Positions 8,003-14,406 of a stretch of 14,406 nt of DNA are shown here, one piece after another. Below the pieces are notes generated by a model. The model did no database searches. It saw only the letters and a list, made by a program, of their open reading frames with translations, and was not told the origin of the DNA. Position 1 is the first letter of the stretch; every line of letters begins with the position of its first letter. This stretch comes from Deltaproteobacteria bacterium (GTDB lineage Bacteria > Desulfobacterota > Syntrophia > Syntrophales > UBA2192), in contig JAPLJU010000067.1 in NCBI GenBank assembly GCA_026388445.1, positions 1 through 14,406 of the forward strand, read 5' to 3'. A program made the position numbers and the translations under genes.

Positions 8003-8047
8003 AAAAAAGAAGGGTCCATAGAGTCAATGGGGCCCTTTTTATTTTTT
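8003..8047. terminator. Probable bidirectional intrinsic terminator
   Basis: The stem AAGGGTCCAT (8010-8019) pairs with ATGGGGCCCTT (about 8027-8037, one bulge and a G-T pair). It is followed on the plus strand by TTTTTATTTTTT. The plus strand before it is A-rich (GAAAAAAGA), so the minus-strand transcript also ends in a U-run. It can stop the tRNA transcript going right and the DUF5658 gene transcript (stop at 8101) going left. Confidence 0.75.
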
Positions 8048-8100
8048 AAAGGTGTTCTACCCGGCAGGGTAAAGCCATGGAACGGGATGCATCGCGGCTG

Positions 8101-8547
8101 CTAAGGAAGGTAATTGTAGATCAGGTAGATTTCGTAGATCACGGTGCCTGCATACAGGCAGGTGGTGGCCGCAACGAGGTACTTGACGCCCTTGACCTTG
8201 CTCAGGAGACACAGGGTGACGACGGCGATGGAGACGATCATGAATTTCCAGACCCAGAATTTATCACCGTAGGTTTCTATGGCCGCGCGGACGACGGGGT
8301 TCATTTCCCATCCGCCGCCATCCAGAATGATGCTGGTGAAAATCGCATCCAGGATATTGAGCACGACGATCAAAACAAGCAGAATGAACAACTTCGGACT
8401 GTAACGGTCGACATAACCCCCTTTGAGCTGGTCCCCCTTGCGCCGGAAGTGCATTCTCTGCCCCGTGACGGTGTGTCGGCTCAACCCCGGTGTCGGTTTC
8501 TGACGGCGATCCTGAGTTTTTCGTCTGTCTTTGAAGGTAAAGGCCAT
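8101..8547 (-). CDS. DUF5658-type small membrane protein
   Basis: The protein has 148 residues. The first 50 or so are strongly basic (FKDRRKTQDRRQ, RMHFRRKGD) and probably cytoplasmic. Three transmembrane helices follow at about 53-75, 97-114 and 122-141. The first helix carries N-x2-D (N64, D67) and is followed by GG-x-E-x-NP (E81, N83, P84), with K100 entering helix 2. This pattern matches my memory of the DUF5658 family, whose function is unknown. The ATG at 8547 is preferred because GAGGAG (complement of 8552-8557) lies 4 bases upstream; a longer frame would need a TTG at 8559. The gene is alone on the minus strand. The plus-strand frame opposite it lacks any recognisable domain. Confidence 0.78.
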   Translation of the reverse strand: MAFTFKDRRKTQDRRQKPTPGLSRHTVTGQRMHFRRKGDQLKGGYVDRYSPKLFILLVLIVVLNILDAIFTSIILDGGGWEMNPVVRAAIETYGDKFWVWKFMIVSIAVVTLCLLSKVKGVKYLVAATTCLYAGTVIYEIYLIYNYLP

Positions 8548-8567
8548 AGGGCTCCTCAAACGGGCGT

Positions 8568-8597
8568 ATTAAACAGCAAAAACCACGCCCAGCGCAA
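8568..8597 (-). promoter_or_regulatory. Possible promoter of the DUF5658 gene, bracketed by an inverted repeat
   Basis: On the minus strand, TTGCGC (complement of 8592-8597) and TTTAAT (complement of 8568-8573) are 18 bp apart. The arms GGGCGT (8562-8567) and ACGCCC (8585-8590) bracket the -10 element and could be an operator. The predicted leader would be very short (about 14 bases), so this is weak. Confidence 0.3.
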
Positions 8598-8740
8598 TAA
8601 GGAAAAAGTATGATTTTTCAGGGTTCCGTCAGGGCGTCATCGACACGGGAATCGGTCGAGAGAGGATACCCGAAGGCTCCGTCGAAAGGACATTCACAAG
8701 AAATTTCGTGCGCTTATTCTGCAAAGGCCTTCTTTGATCC

Positions 8741-8780
8741 CCGGATCCGCCCCATCGCCTTGACGGCATGCCGGATCCGG
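8741..8780. repeat. Two palindromic CGGATCCG sites, 30 bp apart
   Basis: CCGGATCCGC at 8741-8750 and the perfect palindrome CCGGATCCGG at 8771-8780 share a 9-base core and start exactly 30 bp apart, about three helical turns. The second lies inside the spacer of the promoter at 8760-8789, an ideal repressor position. The two can also base-pair as a hairpin with a 22-base loop. No T tract follows, so it is not a terminator. Confidence 0.6.
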
Positions 8781-8789
8781 CAGTATAAT
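8760..8789 (+). promoter_or_regulatory. Near-consensus sigma70 promoter upstream of uvrA
   Basis: TTGACG (8760-8765), an 18-bp spacer and a perfect TATAAT (8784-8789). Initiation is predicted near 8796, leaving a leader of about 170 bases before the ATG at 8967. The spacer consists largely of the palindrome CCGGATCCGG, consistent with repression. uvrA belongs to the LexA regulon in several bacteria, but this site does not match the LexA boxes I know, so the regulator is unknown. Confidence 0.65.
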
Positions 8790-8966
8790 ATCTCAAAATT
8801 GTCAGAGAGAAAATGGAAAGGATTCAGGACGGGTTTTCTTCAGCCGGCCCGCCCTTGATCATCGATTGACGTAGAAGAATGTGTCAGCGGGATCCTATTC
8901 ACTCCCGCCCGTTTTACTTTATATAGCCCTTATCCGCGTCCGGGAAATCACGGTTTAATCCTTCCA

Positions 8967-11000
8967 ATGACCGCAAGAAACAAAGTCATCCGGATCACCG
9001 GTGTCCGTCAGAATAACCTCAAGGGTTTCGATCTGGAGATCCCCCTCGGAAGCCTCACCGTCATTACGGGTGTGAGCGGTGCTGGGAAGTCGTCCCTCGC
9101 TTTCGAAACCCTTTATGCCGAGGGGCAACGTCGCTACGTGGAGACCTTTTCCACCTACGCCCGCCAGTTTATGGATCGCATCGATCGCCCCCGGGTGGAG
9201 GCCATCGAAGGCATCCCTCCCGCCCTGGCCATCGAGCAGGGAGATCCCGTGAGGACCTCGCGCTCGACCGTCGGGACCATGACGGAGATCACCGATTACG
9301 TCAAACTCCTCTACGAACGCATCGCCGGACTTTTCTGTAGGGGATGTGAGCGGCCCGTCAGGAAAGACACGCCCCAGAGTATTTTCAGCGAGATCTCGGG
9401 TCTCGAGGAGAGGACCCCCGTCGTCATGACCTTTCCCTTCGAGGGCAGGGGAAGCAGAGAGGAGAATCGCGAAACGCTGCAGCAGGCGGGTTTCTACCGT
9501 CTTTGGAAAGGAGGGCAACTCGTCCCCGTCGAAAAGGCGCCCGATGACAGACGCTGGAACGTCGTCGTAGACCGTTTGCATTTCAAGACGAAAGAGAGAA
9601 AGCGCATCATCGACTCCCTCGAAATGGCCCTGAAGGCCGGCAGGGGATTTGTGGACCTCCATCTCCCCGGGGATGAGGTCCTGCGATTCAGTTCAGCCCT
9701 GCAGTGCCCCTACTGCGATATCCCGTACCGAAGCCCCTCGGCCAATTTTTTTTCCTTCAATTCACCCGCCGGCGCCTGTCCCACCTGCCGTGGTTTCGGC
9801 AGGACCGTCGATGTGGACCTTGATCTCGTCGTACCCGATCCCGGAAAATCCATCCGGGAAGGGGCCGTAAAGCCCTGGGCGGGTATCGCCAGGGCGGAGT
9901 TCGAGGATCTCCTTGATTTCTGCCGCAGAAGACGCATCCCGACGAATGTTCCTTTCCGGGTTCTCACGGAAAAACAGAAGGCGTTGATCATCGGAGGGGA
10001 TGATACCTTCTATGGCATCAGGGGGTTCTTTGAGTGGCTTGAAACGAAGCGTTACAAGCTTCATGTCCGGGTTTTCCTTTCCCGGTACCGGGGTTACCTG
10101 ATCTGCCCCGCCTGCCAGGGAACCCGTTTCCAGGAGGAGGTTCTCCTGTGGTGCATCCAGGGGAAAAATATCGCAGAGCTCTATGCCCTGAGCATTGAGG
10201 AGGCCCATGGGTTTTTCACGGAGATGGATTGTCAGGACGAGGCGGCGGCCATCCTCCTGGAGGAAATCAGGCGGAGACTCAAGTACCTGATAGAGGTGGG
10301 GCTTGGCTACCTCACGCTGGACCGCCAGTCCCGGACACTGTCCGGCGGGGAGGTCGAGAGGGTGAGCCTGACCAAGGCCCTCGGTTCATCCCTCGTCAAC
10401 ACGCTTTACATTCTCGATGAGCCCACGGTCGGGCTGCATCCCCGGGACAGCGGCCGTCTGCTCGGCATCCTGCGCTCGTTGAGGGATCTTGGGAATACCG
10501 TCGTCGTTGTCGAGCACGACCCGGAGATCATCCGGGGAGCCGACCATATCGTGGATCTCGGCCCCGGGGCAGGGGAGAAGGGCGGGGGCCTGCTCTACAG
10601 CGGTCCTCTGAAGGGCATCGAGCAGGCCGCAGCCTCGCTGACCGGCAGATACCTGAAGGGTGAATTCAGGATCCCGATCCCGAAGCGGAGAAGAAAAGCG
10701 AAGGGTTTCATCGTCGTCAAGGGGGCCAGGGAGAATAACCTGCGGGGAATCGATGTCAGGATCCCCCTCGGGGTCATGGTGGCTATCACGGGTGTGTCAG
10801 GGTCGGGAAAGAGCACTCTCGGAATCGATACCCTCTATCGGGGCCTCAAACGATTGAAGGGCGGGGCCGAGGAAAAACCGGGTGGGTTCGACGCCATCGA
10901 AGGGGTGGAGAATATCCGCGATGTCATCCTGGTGGACCAGCGTCCCATCGGCAAAACGCCCCGGGCAACACCACTGACCTATCTGAGGTCCTTTCGATGA
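8967..11000 (+). CDS. uvrA: Tandem UvrA excinuclease subunit, part 1 (copy 1 up to its second Walker A)
   Basis: UvrA is the damage-sensing ABC ATPase of nucleotide excision repair, working with UvrB. The 677 residues follow copy 1 of a double UvrA. NBD1 has Walker A GVSGAGKSS (K41), RSTVGTMTEI, a UvrB-binding-like region (about 120-245) and zinc module C247/C250/C271/C274. The insertion domain spans about 275-380 and CPAC starts at C380. The signature LSGGEVERVSL (458-468) is degenerate after the Glu; Walker B has D484/E485. NBD2 begins with GVSGSGKST (K615) and runs to GKTPRATPLTY, where the frame ends. The rest of NBD2 (signature, Walker B) is in the next frame. A normal UvrA is about 940 residues, so this product alone has an incomplete second ATPase. 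The ATG at 8967 is the only in-frame start after a stop at 8856-8858 and fits the family N-terminus, but no Shine-Dalgarno sequence precedes it. Confidence 0.9.
   Translation: MTARNKVIRITGVRQNNLKGFDLEIPLGSLTVITGVSGAGKSSLAFETLYAEGQRRYVETFSTYARQFMDRIDRPRVEAIEGIPPALAIEQGDPVRTSRSTVGTMTEITDYVKLLYERIAGLFCRGCERPVRKDTPQSIFSEISGLEERTPVVMTFPFEGRGSREENRETLQQAGFYRLWKGGQLVPVEKAPDDRRWNVVVDRLHFKTKERKRIIDSLEMALKAGRGFVDLHLPGDEVLRFSSALQCPYCDIPYRSPSANFFSFNSPAGACPTCRGFGRTVDVDLDLVVPDPGKSIREGAVKPWAGIARAEFEDLLDFCRRRRIPTNVPFRVLTEKQKALIIGGDDTFYGIRGFFEWLETKRYKLHVRVFLSRYRGYLICPACQGTRFQEEVLLWCIQGKNIAELYALSIEEAHGFFTEMDCQDEAAAILLEEIRRRLKYLIEVGLGYLTLDRQSRTLSGGEVERVSLTKALGSSLVNTLYILDEPTVGLHPRDSGRLLGILRSLRDLGNTVVVVEHDPEIIRGADHIVDLGPGAGEKGGGLLYSGPLKGIEQAAASLTGRYLKGEFRIPIPKRRRKAKGFIVVKGARENNLRGIDVRIPLGVMVAITGVSGSGKSTLGIDTLYRGLKRLKGGAEEKPGGFDAIEGVENIRDVILVDQRPIGKTPRATPLTYLRSFR
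10985..10999 (+). promoter_or_regulatory. Shine-Dalgarno plus ATGA stop/start junction inside split uvrA
   Basis: GAGGT at 10985-10989 stands 7 bases before ATG 10997-10999, which overlaps the upstream TGA (10998-11000). This is the classic geometry for termination-reinitiation. It sits inside the coding region of one ATPase domain. No clear slippery heptamer for -1 frameshifting is seen (frame-0 codons TCC TTT CGA TGA). Confidence 0.6.
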
Positions 11001-13981
11001 CGACCGACGAGGCCTTTGACGCCTTCAACGGCCATCCGAGGATTGTCAGGGCCTTGAAACCCCTGAGGGATGTCGGTCTCGGCTACCTGCGACTCGGACA
11101 ACCTATCAACACACTCTCCGGCGGTGAAGCGCAGCGTCTCAAGCTTGCCCAGCACATAGGCCTTGCCAGAGTCAGGAATGCCCTGTTCATCTTCGATGAG
11201 CCCACCGTCGGGCTTCATCCCGTAGACATATCGAAGCTCCTCGAGGCCTTTGCACGGCTTCTCGAGGAAGGAAACAGCATCGTGGTCATCGAGCACAATC
11301 CCGAGGTGGTGAAGTGCGCGGACCACGTGATCGATCTCGGGCCGGAAGGTGGAAGCGGCGGGGGATTCGTCGTGGCAAGCGGTACCCCCGAGGAAATCGC
11401 ACACTCGAGCGATTCAGTGACCGGAGCCTTCCTGAGACCTTACATGGAAAAGTCTCCGGCGGTGATACCCGTCCGGGAGCCCCCTACGGCGTTCGAGCAT
11501 ACCGCAACCGGCAAGGCCATGCTCGTCCGCGGGGCGCGGGAGCATAACCTCAGGAATGTGAGCCTCGAGATCCCGAGGGACAGGATGGTGGTCATCACGG
11601 GTGTGAGCGGTTCGGGGAAGTCGACCCTCGCTTTCGACATCCTCTTTGCCGAGGGGCAGCGTCGGTTCCTGGAGTGCCTGCCGAACTACATCCGGCAGTA
11701 TCTGAAGATCATGGACCGGCCCGAGGTCGACGACGTCGCGGGCATCCCGCCCACGGTGGCGATCGAACAGAGGACAAGCCGGGGCAGCCCCCGCTCGACC
11801 GTGGCCACCTTGACGGAGATCTATCATTACCTTCGCCTTCTCTACAGCAAGGTGGGTATTCAGCACTGTCCCGGCTGCGGAAGTCCCATCGTGGCGAACC
11901 CCCTAGAGGAGATCATCGGCGAGATCGGCAGGTGCTGCAGGGGGGAGAATGCGACCGTCCTCGCCCCGCTCATCCTGGGCAGAAAGGGCATTCACCGGGA
12001 ACTCCTGGCGAAGATGAGAAAGATCGGTTTCCAGCAGGCGCTCATCGACGGCGCCCTCCATTCACTGGAACCGGCTCCGAAGCTTGATCGCTTCCGCGAG
12101 CACGACATTGACGTAGTGGTCGGGGAAGTGAAAGGTGACGGTGGCCATGATTCCCGGCTGCCAGGGATCGTCCGGCAGGCCCTCGAGCTCGGACGGGGAA
12201 CATTGAGGCTCATGGACAGAAGGGGCCGCCTGCAAACCTACAGTGAGAAGAGATACTGTACCCGGTGTCAACGGGGATTCGACGCCCTGGATCCCAGGCT
12301 CTTTTCCTTCAACAGCAGGCAGGGGGCCTGCCCCCGCTGCGAGGGGATGGGAAGTTTCGGAGAGATGACCTGTCCCGCCTGTCAGGGGAAGCGGCTCCGC
12401 GAGGAAGCCCTCGCCGTCAAGGTCAAGGGCTGGGGCATCGGGGATCTCGTTTCGCTTTCCGCTAAGGAAGCAGAGAAGATCCTGACTTCCTTCAACTTCG
12501 ACGATAAGGAGACCGTCATCGCCGGGGGGATCCTTGCGGAACTCCTGCCGAGGCTCAGATTTCTCGGTCAGGTCGGACTCGATTACCTTGCCCTGGAAAG
12601 GGCGGGCGACACGCTTTCGGGCGGCGAGGCCCAGAGGATACGTCTCGCGGCGCAGCTCGGTTCCAACCTCACGGGGGTGTGCTACATTCTCGACGAGCCC
12701 ACCATCGGGCTCCACCCGCGGGATAACGAGAGGCTCCTTTCTACCTTGAAGGAGCTCAAGGATCGCGGCAATTCCATCGTCGTCGTGGAGCATGACGAGG
12801 AGACCATACGGCGGGGAGATTATATCATCGATCTCGGACCGGGCGCGGGACCGGGCGGCGGCCGGGTCGTTGCCGCGGGGACTCTCGATCAGCTCAGGGC
12901 CTCTCCGGAATCGGTTACCGGTGCGTGGTTGAACGGGAAACGCGATCGGGCCATCACGTCGAAACTCAGACCTGCGCGAAAATGGCTCCGTGTTGAGGGT
13001 GCCACCAAGCACAACCTCAAGGGGATCGACGCGGCCATCCCATTGGAGACCTTGACCTGTGTGACCGGTGTCAGCGGGTCGGGCAAATCCACGCTCGTCA
13101 AGGAGATCGTCTATCATACCCTGGCATCACGGCTCTCGAAGAAAAACGGGCAGCCCCAAGGCTGCAGGGAGATCACCGGCTGGGAGCACCTTGCGAGGGT
13201 TGTGGAGATCGATCACTCGCCGATCGGCCGCACACCGCGCTCCACGCCGGCAACCTATGTGGGCCTCTTCGATGGCATCCGCCGCCTCTTTTCCATGGTG
13301 CCCGATGCCCGCACGCGGGGGTTCGGCCCGGGCCGTTTTTCCTTCAACGTTTCGGGCGGTCGGTGCGAGGCCTGTGGCGGACAGGGAAGGATCAGGGTGG
13401 AGATGGCCTTTCTGCCGGATGTTTACGTTGCCTGCGAGTCGTGTGGTGGAAGGCGTTTCAATGAGGAAACCCTGGCCGTATGCTACCGGGGTAAAAACAT
13501 ACACGATGTCCTCGAGATGAGCTTCCGCGAGGGCCTCGAGTTTTTTGAGGCCATACCGGGTATCCGCAAGGCCCTGGAACTCCTCGTCGCCATCGGCCTC
13601 GATTATCTCACCTTCGGCCAGTCGAGCCCCACCCTATCCGGCGGTGAAGCCCAGAGGATCAAGCTGGCCCGGGAGCTTGCGGCAGCAACGAACGGCGCAC
13701 GAAAGACCCTCTACATTCTCGATGAGCCAACGACGGGCCTTCACCTGGCAGACATCGATAAAATTCTCATGATCCTCCAGAGGCTTGTCGATCAGGGGAG
13801 CACGGTGATCGTCATCGAACACAACCTGGAGATCATCAAGTCCGCGGACCACATCATCGATCTCGGCCCGGAAGGCGGCGAAGCGGGCGGAAGAATCGTT
13901 GTCGCGGGGGACCCCTTCGAAATTTTACGGCATCCATCGTCCCATACGGCGAAGTTTCTGAATCGATACCTGGAGGGCTGA
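10997..13981 (+). CDS. uvrA: Tandem UvrA excinuclease subunit, part 2 (end of copy 1 plus whole copy 2)
   Basis: The 994 residues begin in the middle of copy 1 NBD2: MTTDEAFDAF matches the VLDMT-x2-EA-x2-FF segment, then signature LSGGEAQRLKL (40 onward) and Walker B D67/E68. Copy 2 starts near 170. NBD1 has Walker A GVSGSGKST (K208), UvrB-binding region with RKGIH (329-333), zinc module C421/C424/C445/C448, then CPAC (C459) after only ten residues, so the insertion domain is missing. Its signature is LSGGEAQRIRL (540 onward). NBD2 has Walker A K697, the C-terminal zinc module C790/C793 and C813/C816, signature LSGGEAQRIKL (880 onward) and Walker B D909/E910. The absence of stops and intact motifs indicate selection. 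The gene is in the -1 frame relative to part 1. It ends 2 bp from the convergent DUF1385 gene. Confidence 0.9.
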   Translation: MTTDEAFDAFNGHPRIVRALKPLRDVGLGYLRLGQPINTLSGGEAQRLKLAQHIGLARVRNALFIFDEPTVGLHPVDISKLLEAFARLLEEGNSIVVIEHNPEVVKCADHVIDLGPEGGSGGGFVVASGTPEEIAHSSDSVTGAFLRPYMEKSPAVIPVREPPTAFEHTATGKAMLVRGAREHNLRNVSLEIPRDRMVVITGVSGSGKSTLAFDILFAEGQRRFLECLPNYIRQYLKIMDRPEVDDVAGIPPTVAIEQRTSRGSPRSTVATLTEIYHYLRLLYSKVGIQHCPGCGSPIVANPLEEIIGEIGRCCRGENATVLAPLILGRKGIHRELLAKMRKIGFQQALIDGALHSLEPAPKLDRFREHDIDVVVGEVKGDGGHDSRLPGIVRQALELGRGTLRLMDRRGRLQTYSEKRYCTRCQRGFDALDPRLFSFNSRQGACPRCEGMGSFGEMTCPACQGKRLREEALAVKVKGWGIGDLVSLSAKEAEKILTSFNFDDKETVIAGGILAELLPRLRFLGQVGLDYLALERAGDTLSGGEAQRIRLAAQLGSNLTGVCYILDEPTIGLHPRDNERLLSTLKELKDRGNSIVVVEHDEETIRRGDYIIDLGPGAGPGGGRVVAAGTLDQLRASPESVTGAWLNGKRDRAITSKLRPARKWLRVEGATKHNLKGIDAAIPLETLTCVTGVSGSGKSTLVKEIVYHTLASRLSKKNGQPQGCREITGWEHLARVVEIDHSPIGRTPRSTPATYVGLFDGIRRLFSMVPDARTRGFGPGRFSFNVSGGRCEACGGQGRIRVEMAFLPDVYVACESCGGRRFNEETLAVCYRGKNIHDVLEMSFREGLEFFEAIPGIRKALELLVAIGLDYLTFGQSSPTLSGGEAQRIKLARELAAATNGARKTLYILDEPTTGLHLADIDKILMILQRLVDQGSTVIVIEHNLEIIKSADHIIDLGPEGGEAGGRIVVAGDPFEILRHPSSHTAKFLNRYLEG

Positions 13982-13983
13982 AT

Positions 13984-14406
13984 TCAGATAACCTTTTTCA
14001 GGGCCGCGATGGCCACTTCGATCTGGTCATCCGTCGGTTCCCGGGTGGTGATTTTCTGAAGCATCAGGCCCGGCCAGCTCAGGACTGCGGCCCATGGCCG
14101 CTCCCGGTATTTTCCGGTGAACCGGATGATCTCGTAGGATATTCCGGCGACAACGGGAAGGAGCATGAGTTTGTAAATGACACGCTGAAGGAAGTCGGGT
14201 CTGCCCAAAAGGGAGAAGACCAGAATGGAGATCACGAGCACGACCATCATGAAGCTCGTGCCGCACCGCGGGTGACGGGTTGAAAAGGCTTTGATGTTTT
14301 CCAACGTCAAGTCCTGTCCGTTTTCCCAGGCGAAGACCGTCTTGTGCTCGGCCCCGTGGTACATGAAGACCCGCCGCATGTCCGACATGAGGAGGGTGGA
14401 GGCCAG
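13984..14406 (-). CDS. DUF1385 (YqhQ-like) membrane protein, C-terminal part (5' truncated by window)
   Basis: The minus-strand frame stays open past the window edge (residues LASTLL precede the internal Met at 14388), so the N-terminus is missing. About 140 residues are seen. The DUF1385 hallmark MRRVFMYHGAEHKTV is followed by STRHPRCGTSF and a hydrophobic helix (MMVVLVISILVFSLL). A second hydrophobic segment (about MLLPVVAGISYEIIRF) and the family's WPGLMLQKITTREPTDDQIE-like C-terminus come next. The family (YqhQ in Bacillus) comprises polytopic membrane proteins, probably metal-dependent judging from conserved His/Glu/Cys residues. Its biochemical function is unknown to me. It is convergent with uvrA and no terminator is visible between them. 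Confidence 0.9.
   Translation of the reverse strand: MASTLLMSDMRRVFMYHGAEHKTVFAWENGQDLTLENIKAFSTRHPRCGTSFMMVVLVISILVFSLLGRPDFLQRVIYKLMLLPVVAGISYEIIRFTGKYRERPWAAVLSWPGLMLQKITTREPTDDQIEVAIAALKKVI

Larger units (their letters stand above)
8548..8966. other. Gene-free divergent intergenic region (about 420 bp)
   Basis: The region separates the minus-strand DUF5658 gene from plus-strand uvrA. It holds the possible leftward promoter (8568-8597) and a strong rightward promoter with palindromes (8741-8789). The remaining 170 bases or so form the probable uvrA leader. An 82-codon plus-strand frame at 8610-8858 shows no domain, is Arg/Ser-rich and overlaps the promoter, so it is not called. No RNA gene or repeat array was recognised. 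Confidence 0.7.

Noticed and set aside
7924..8100. tRNA-Arg as an integration site for a mobile element
   Set aside because: No repeat of the tRNA 3' end, integrase or phage-like gene was seen downstream in the window.
8077..8613. 178-codon plus-strand open frame opposite the DUF5658 gene
   Set aside because: It has no domain. The minus strand has three clear transmembrane helices, a family-like N-x2-D and E-x-NP pattern and a good ribosome site.
8610..8858. 82-codon plus-strand open frame before uvrA
   Set aside because: It overlaps the promoter and palindromes, has biased composition and no ribosome site or family resemblance.
12062..13117. 351-codon minus-strand open frame within uvrA copy 2
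   Set aside because: It lies opposite conserved zinc and signature motifs of UvrA and is a shadow of codon bias.
8967..13981. uvrA as a decayed pseudogene
   Set aside because: There is only one frame break, it carries a good Shine-Dalgarno/ATGA junction, and all four Walker A and Walker B motifs and the copy 2 zinc sites are intact.

Overview
The window is about 14.4 kb of compact, GC-rich bacterial chromosome. It reads as a housekeeping region rather than a phage or island: no integrase, transposase or CRISPR array was seen. The smc-ftsY neighbourhood, the high GC content, the orphan glutamate formimidoyltransferase and a tandem UvrA suggest an anaerobic deltaproteobacterium (Desulfobacterota, perhaps a Syntrophales relative). 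That placement is inference, and no marker here fixes it.

Layout. Positions 1-7843 are a run of plus-strand genes. They are the 3' part of smc (chromosome condensation), ftsY (SRP receptor), a PPP-family metallophosphatase, a glutamate formimidoyltransferase, an FAD flavoprotein of the fumarate reductase / L-aspartate oxidase superfamily with altered active-site residues, a double-hotdog thioesterase-like protein, and a small four-helix membrane protein. A promoter-like sequence followed by a terminator hairpin sits between smc and ftsY. A tRNA-Arg(CCT) gene follows at 7924-8000 with its own -35-like element and an apparently bidirectional terminator. On the minus strand is a DUF5658-type membrane protein (8101-8547). 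A gene-free stretch of about 420 bp then holds a near-consensus sigma70 promoter whose spacer is a perfect CCGGATCCGG palindrome, with a second copy 30 bp upstream.

The most unusual locus is 8967-13981. It encodes a double-length UvrA (two UvrA copies, four ABC ATPase domains), as known from chlamydiae, but split into two reading frames that overlap by ATGA. The break lies inside the second ATPase domain of copy 1, exactly where about 80 residues containing the C-terminal zinc module are missing. Homology continues in the other frame from just upstream of the new start codon, which has a good Shine-Dalgarno sequence. Copy 2 keeps that zinc module but lacks the roughly 100-residue insertion domain that copy 1 keeps. 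The two copies therefore have complementary losses of DNA-binding modules. All four Walker A and Walker B motifs are intact, which argues against simple decay. The window ends with the 3' part of a DUF1385 (YqhQ-like) membrane protein convergent with uvrA.

Functionally, the genes cover chromosome segregation, membrane protein targeting, one-carbon/amino-acid metabolism, an uncharacterised flavoprotein-hotdog pair and nucleotide excision repair. The likely link among most neighbours is co-transcription rather than a shared pathway.
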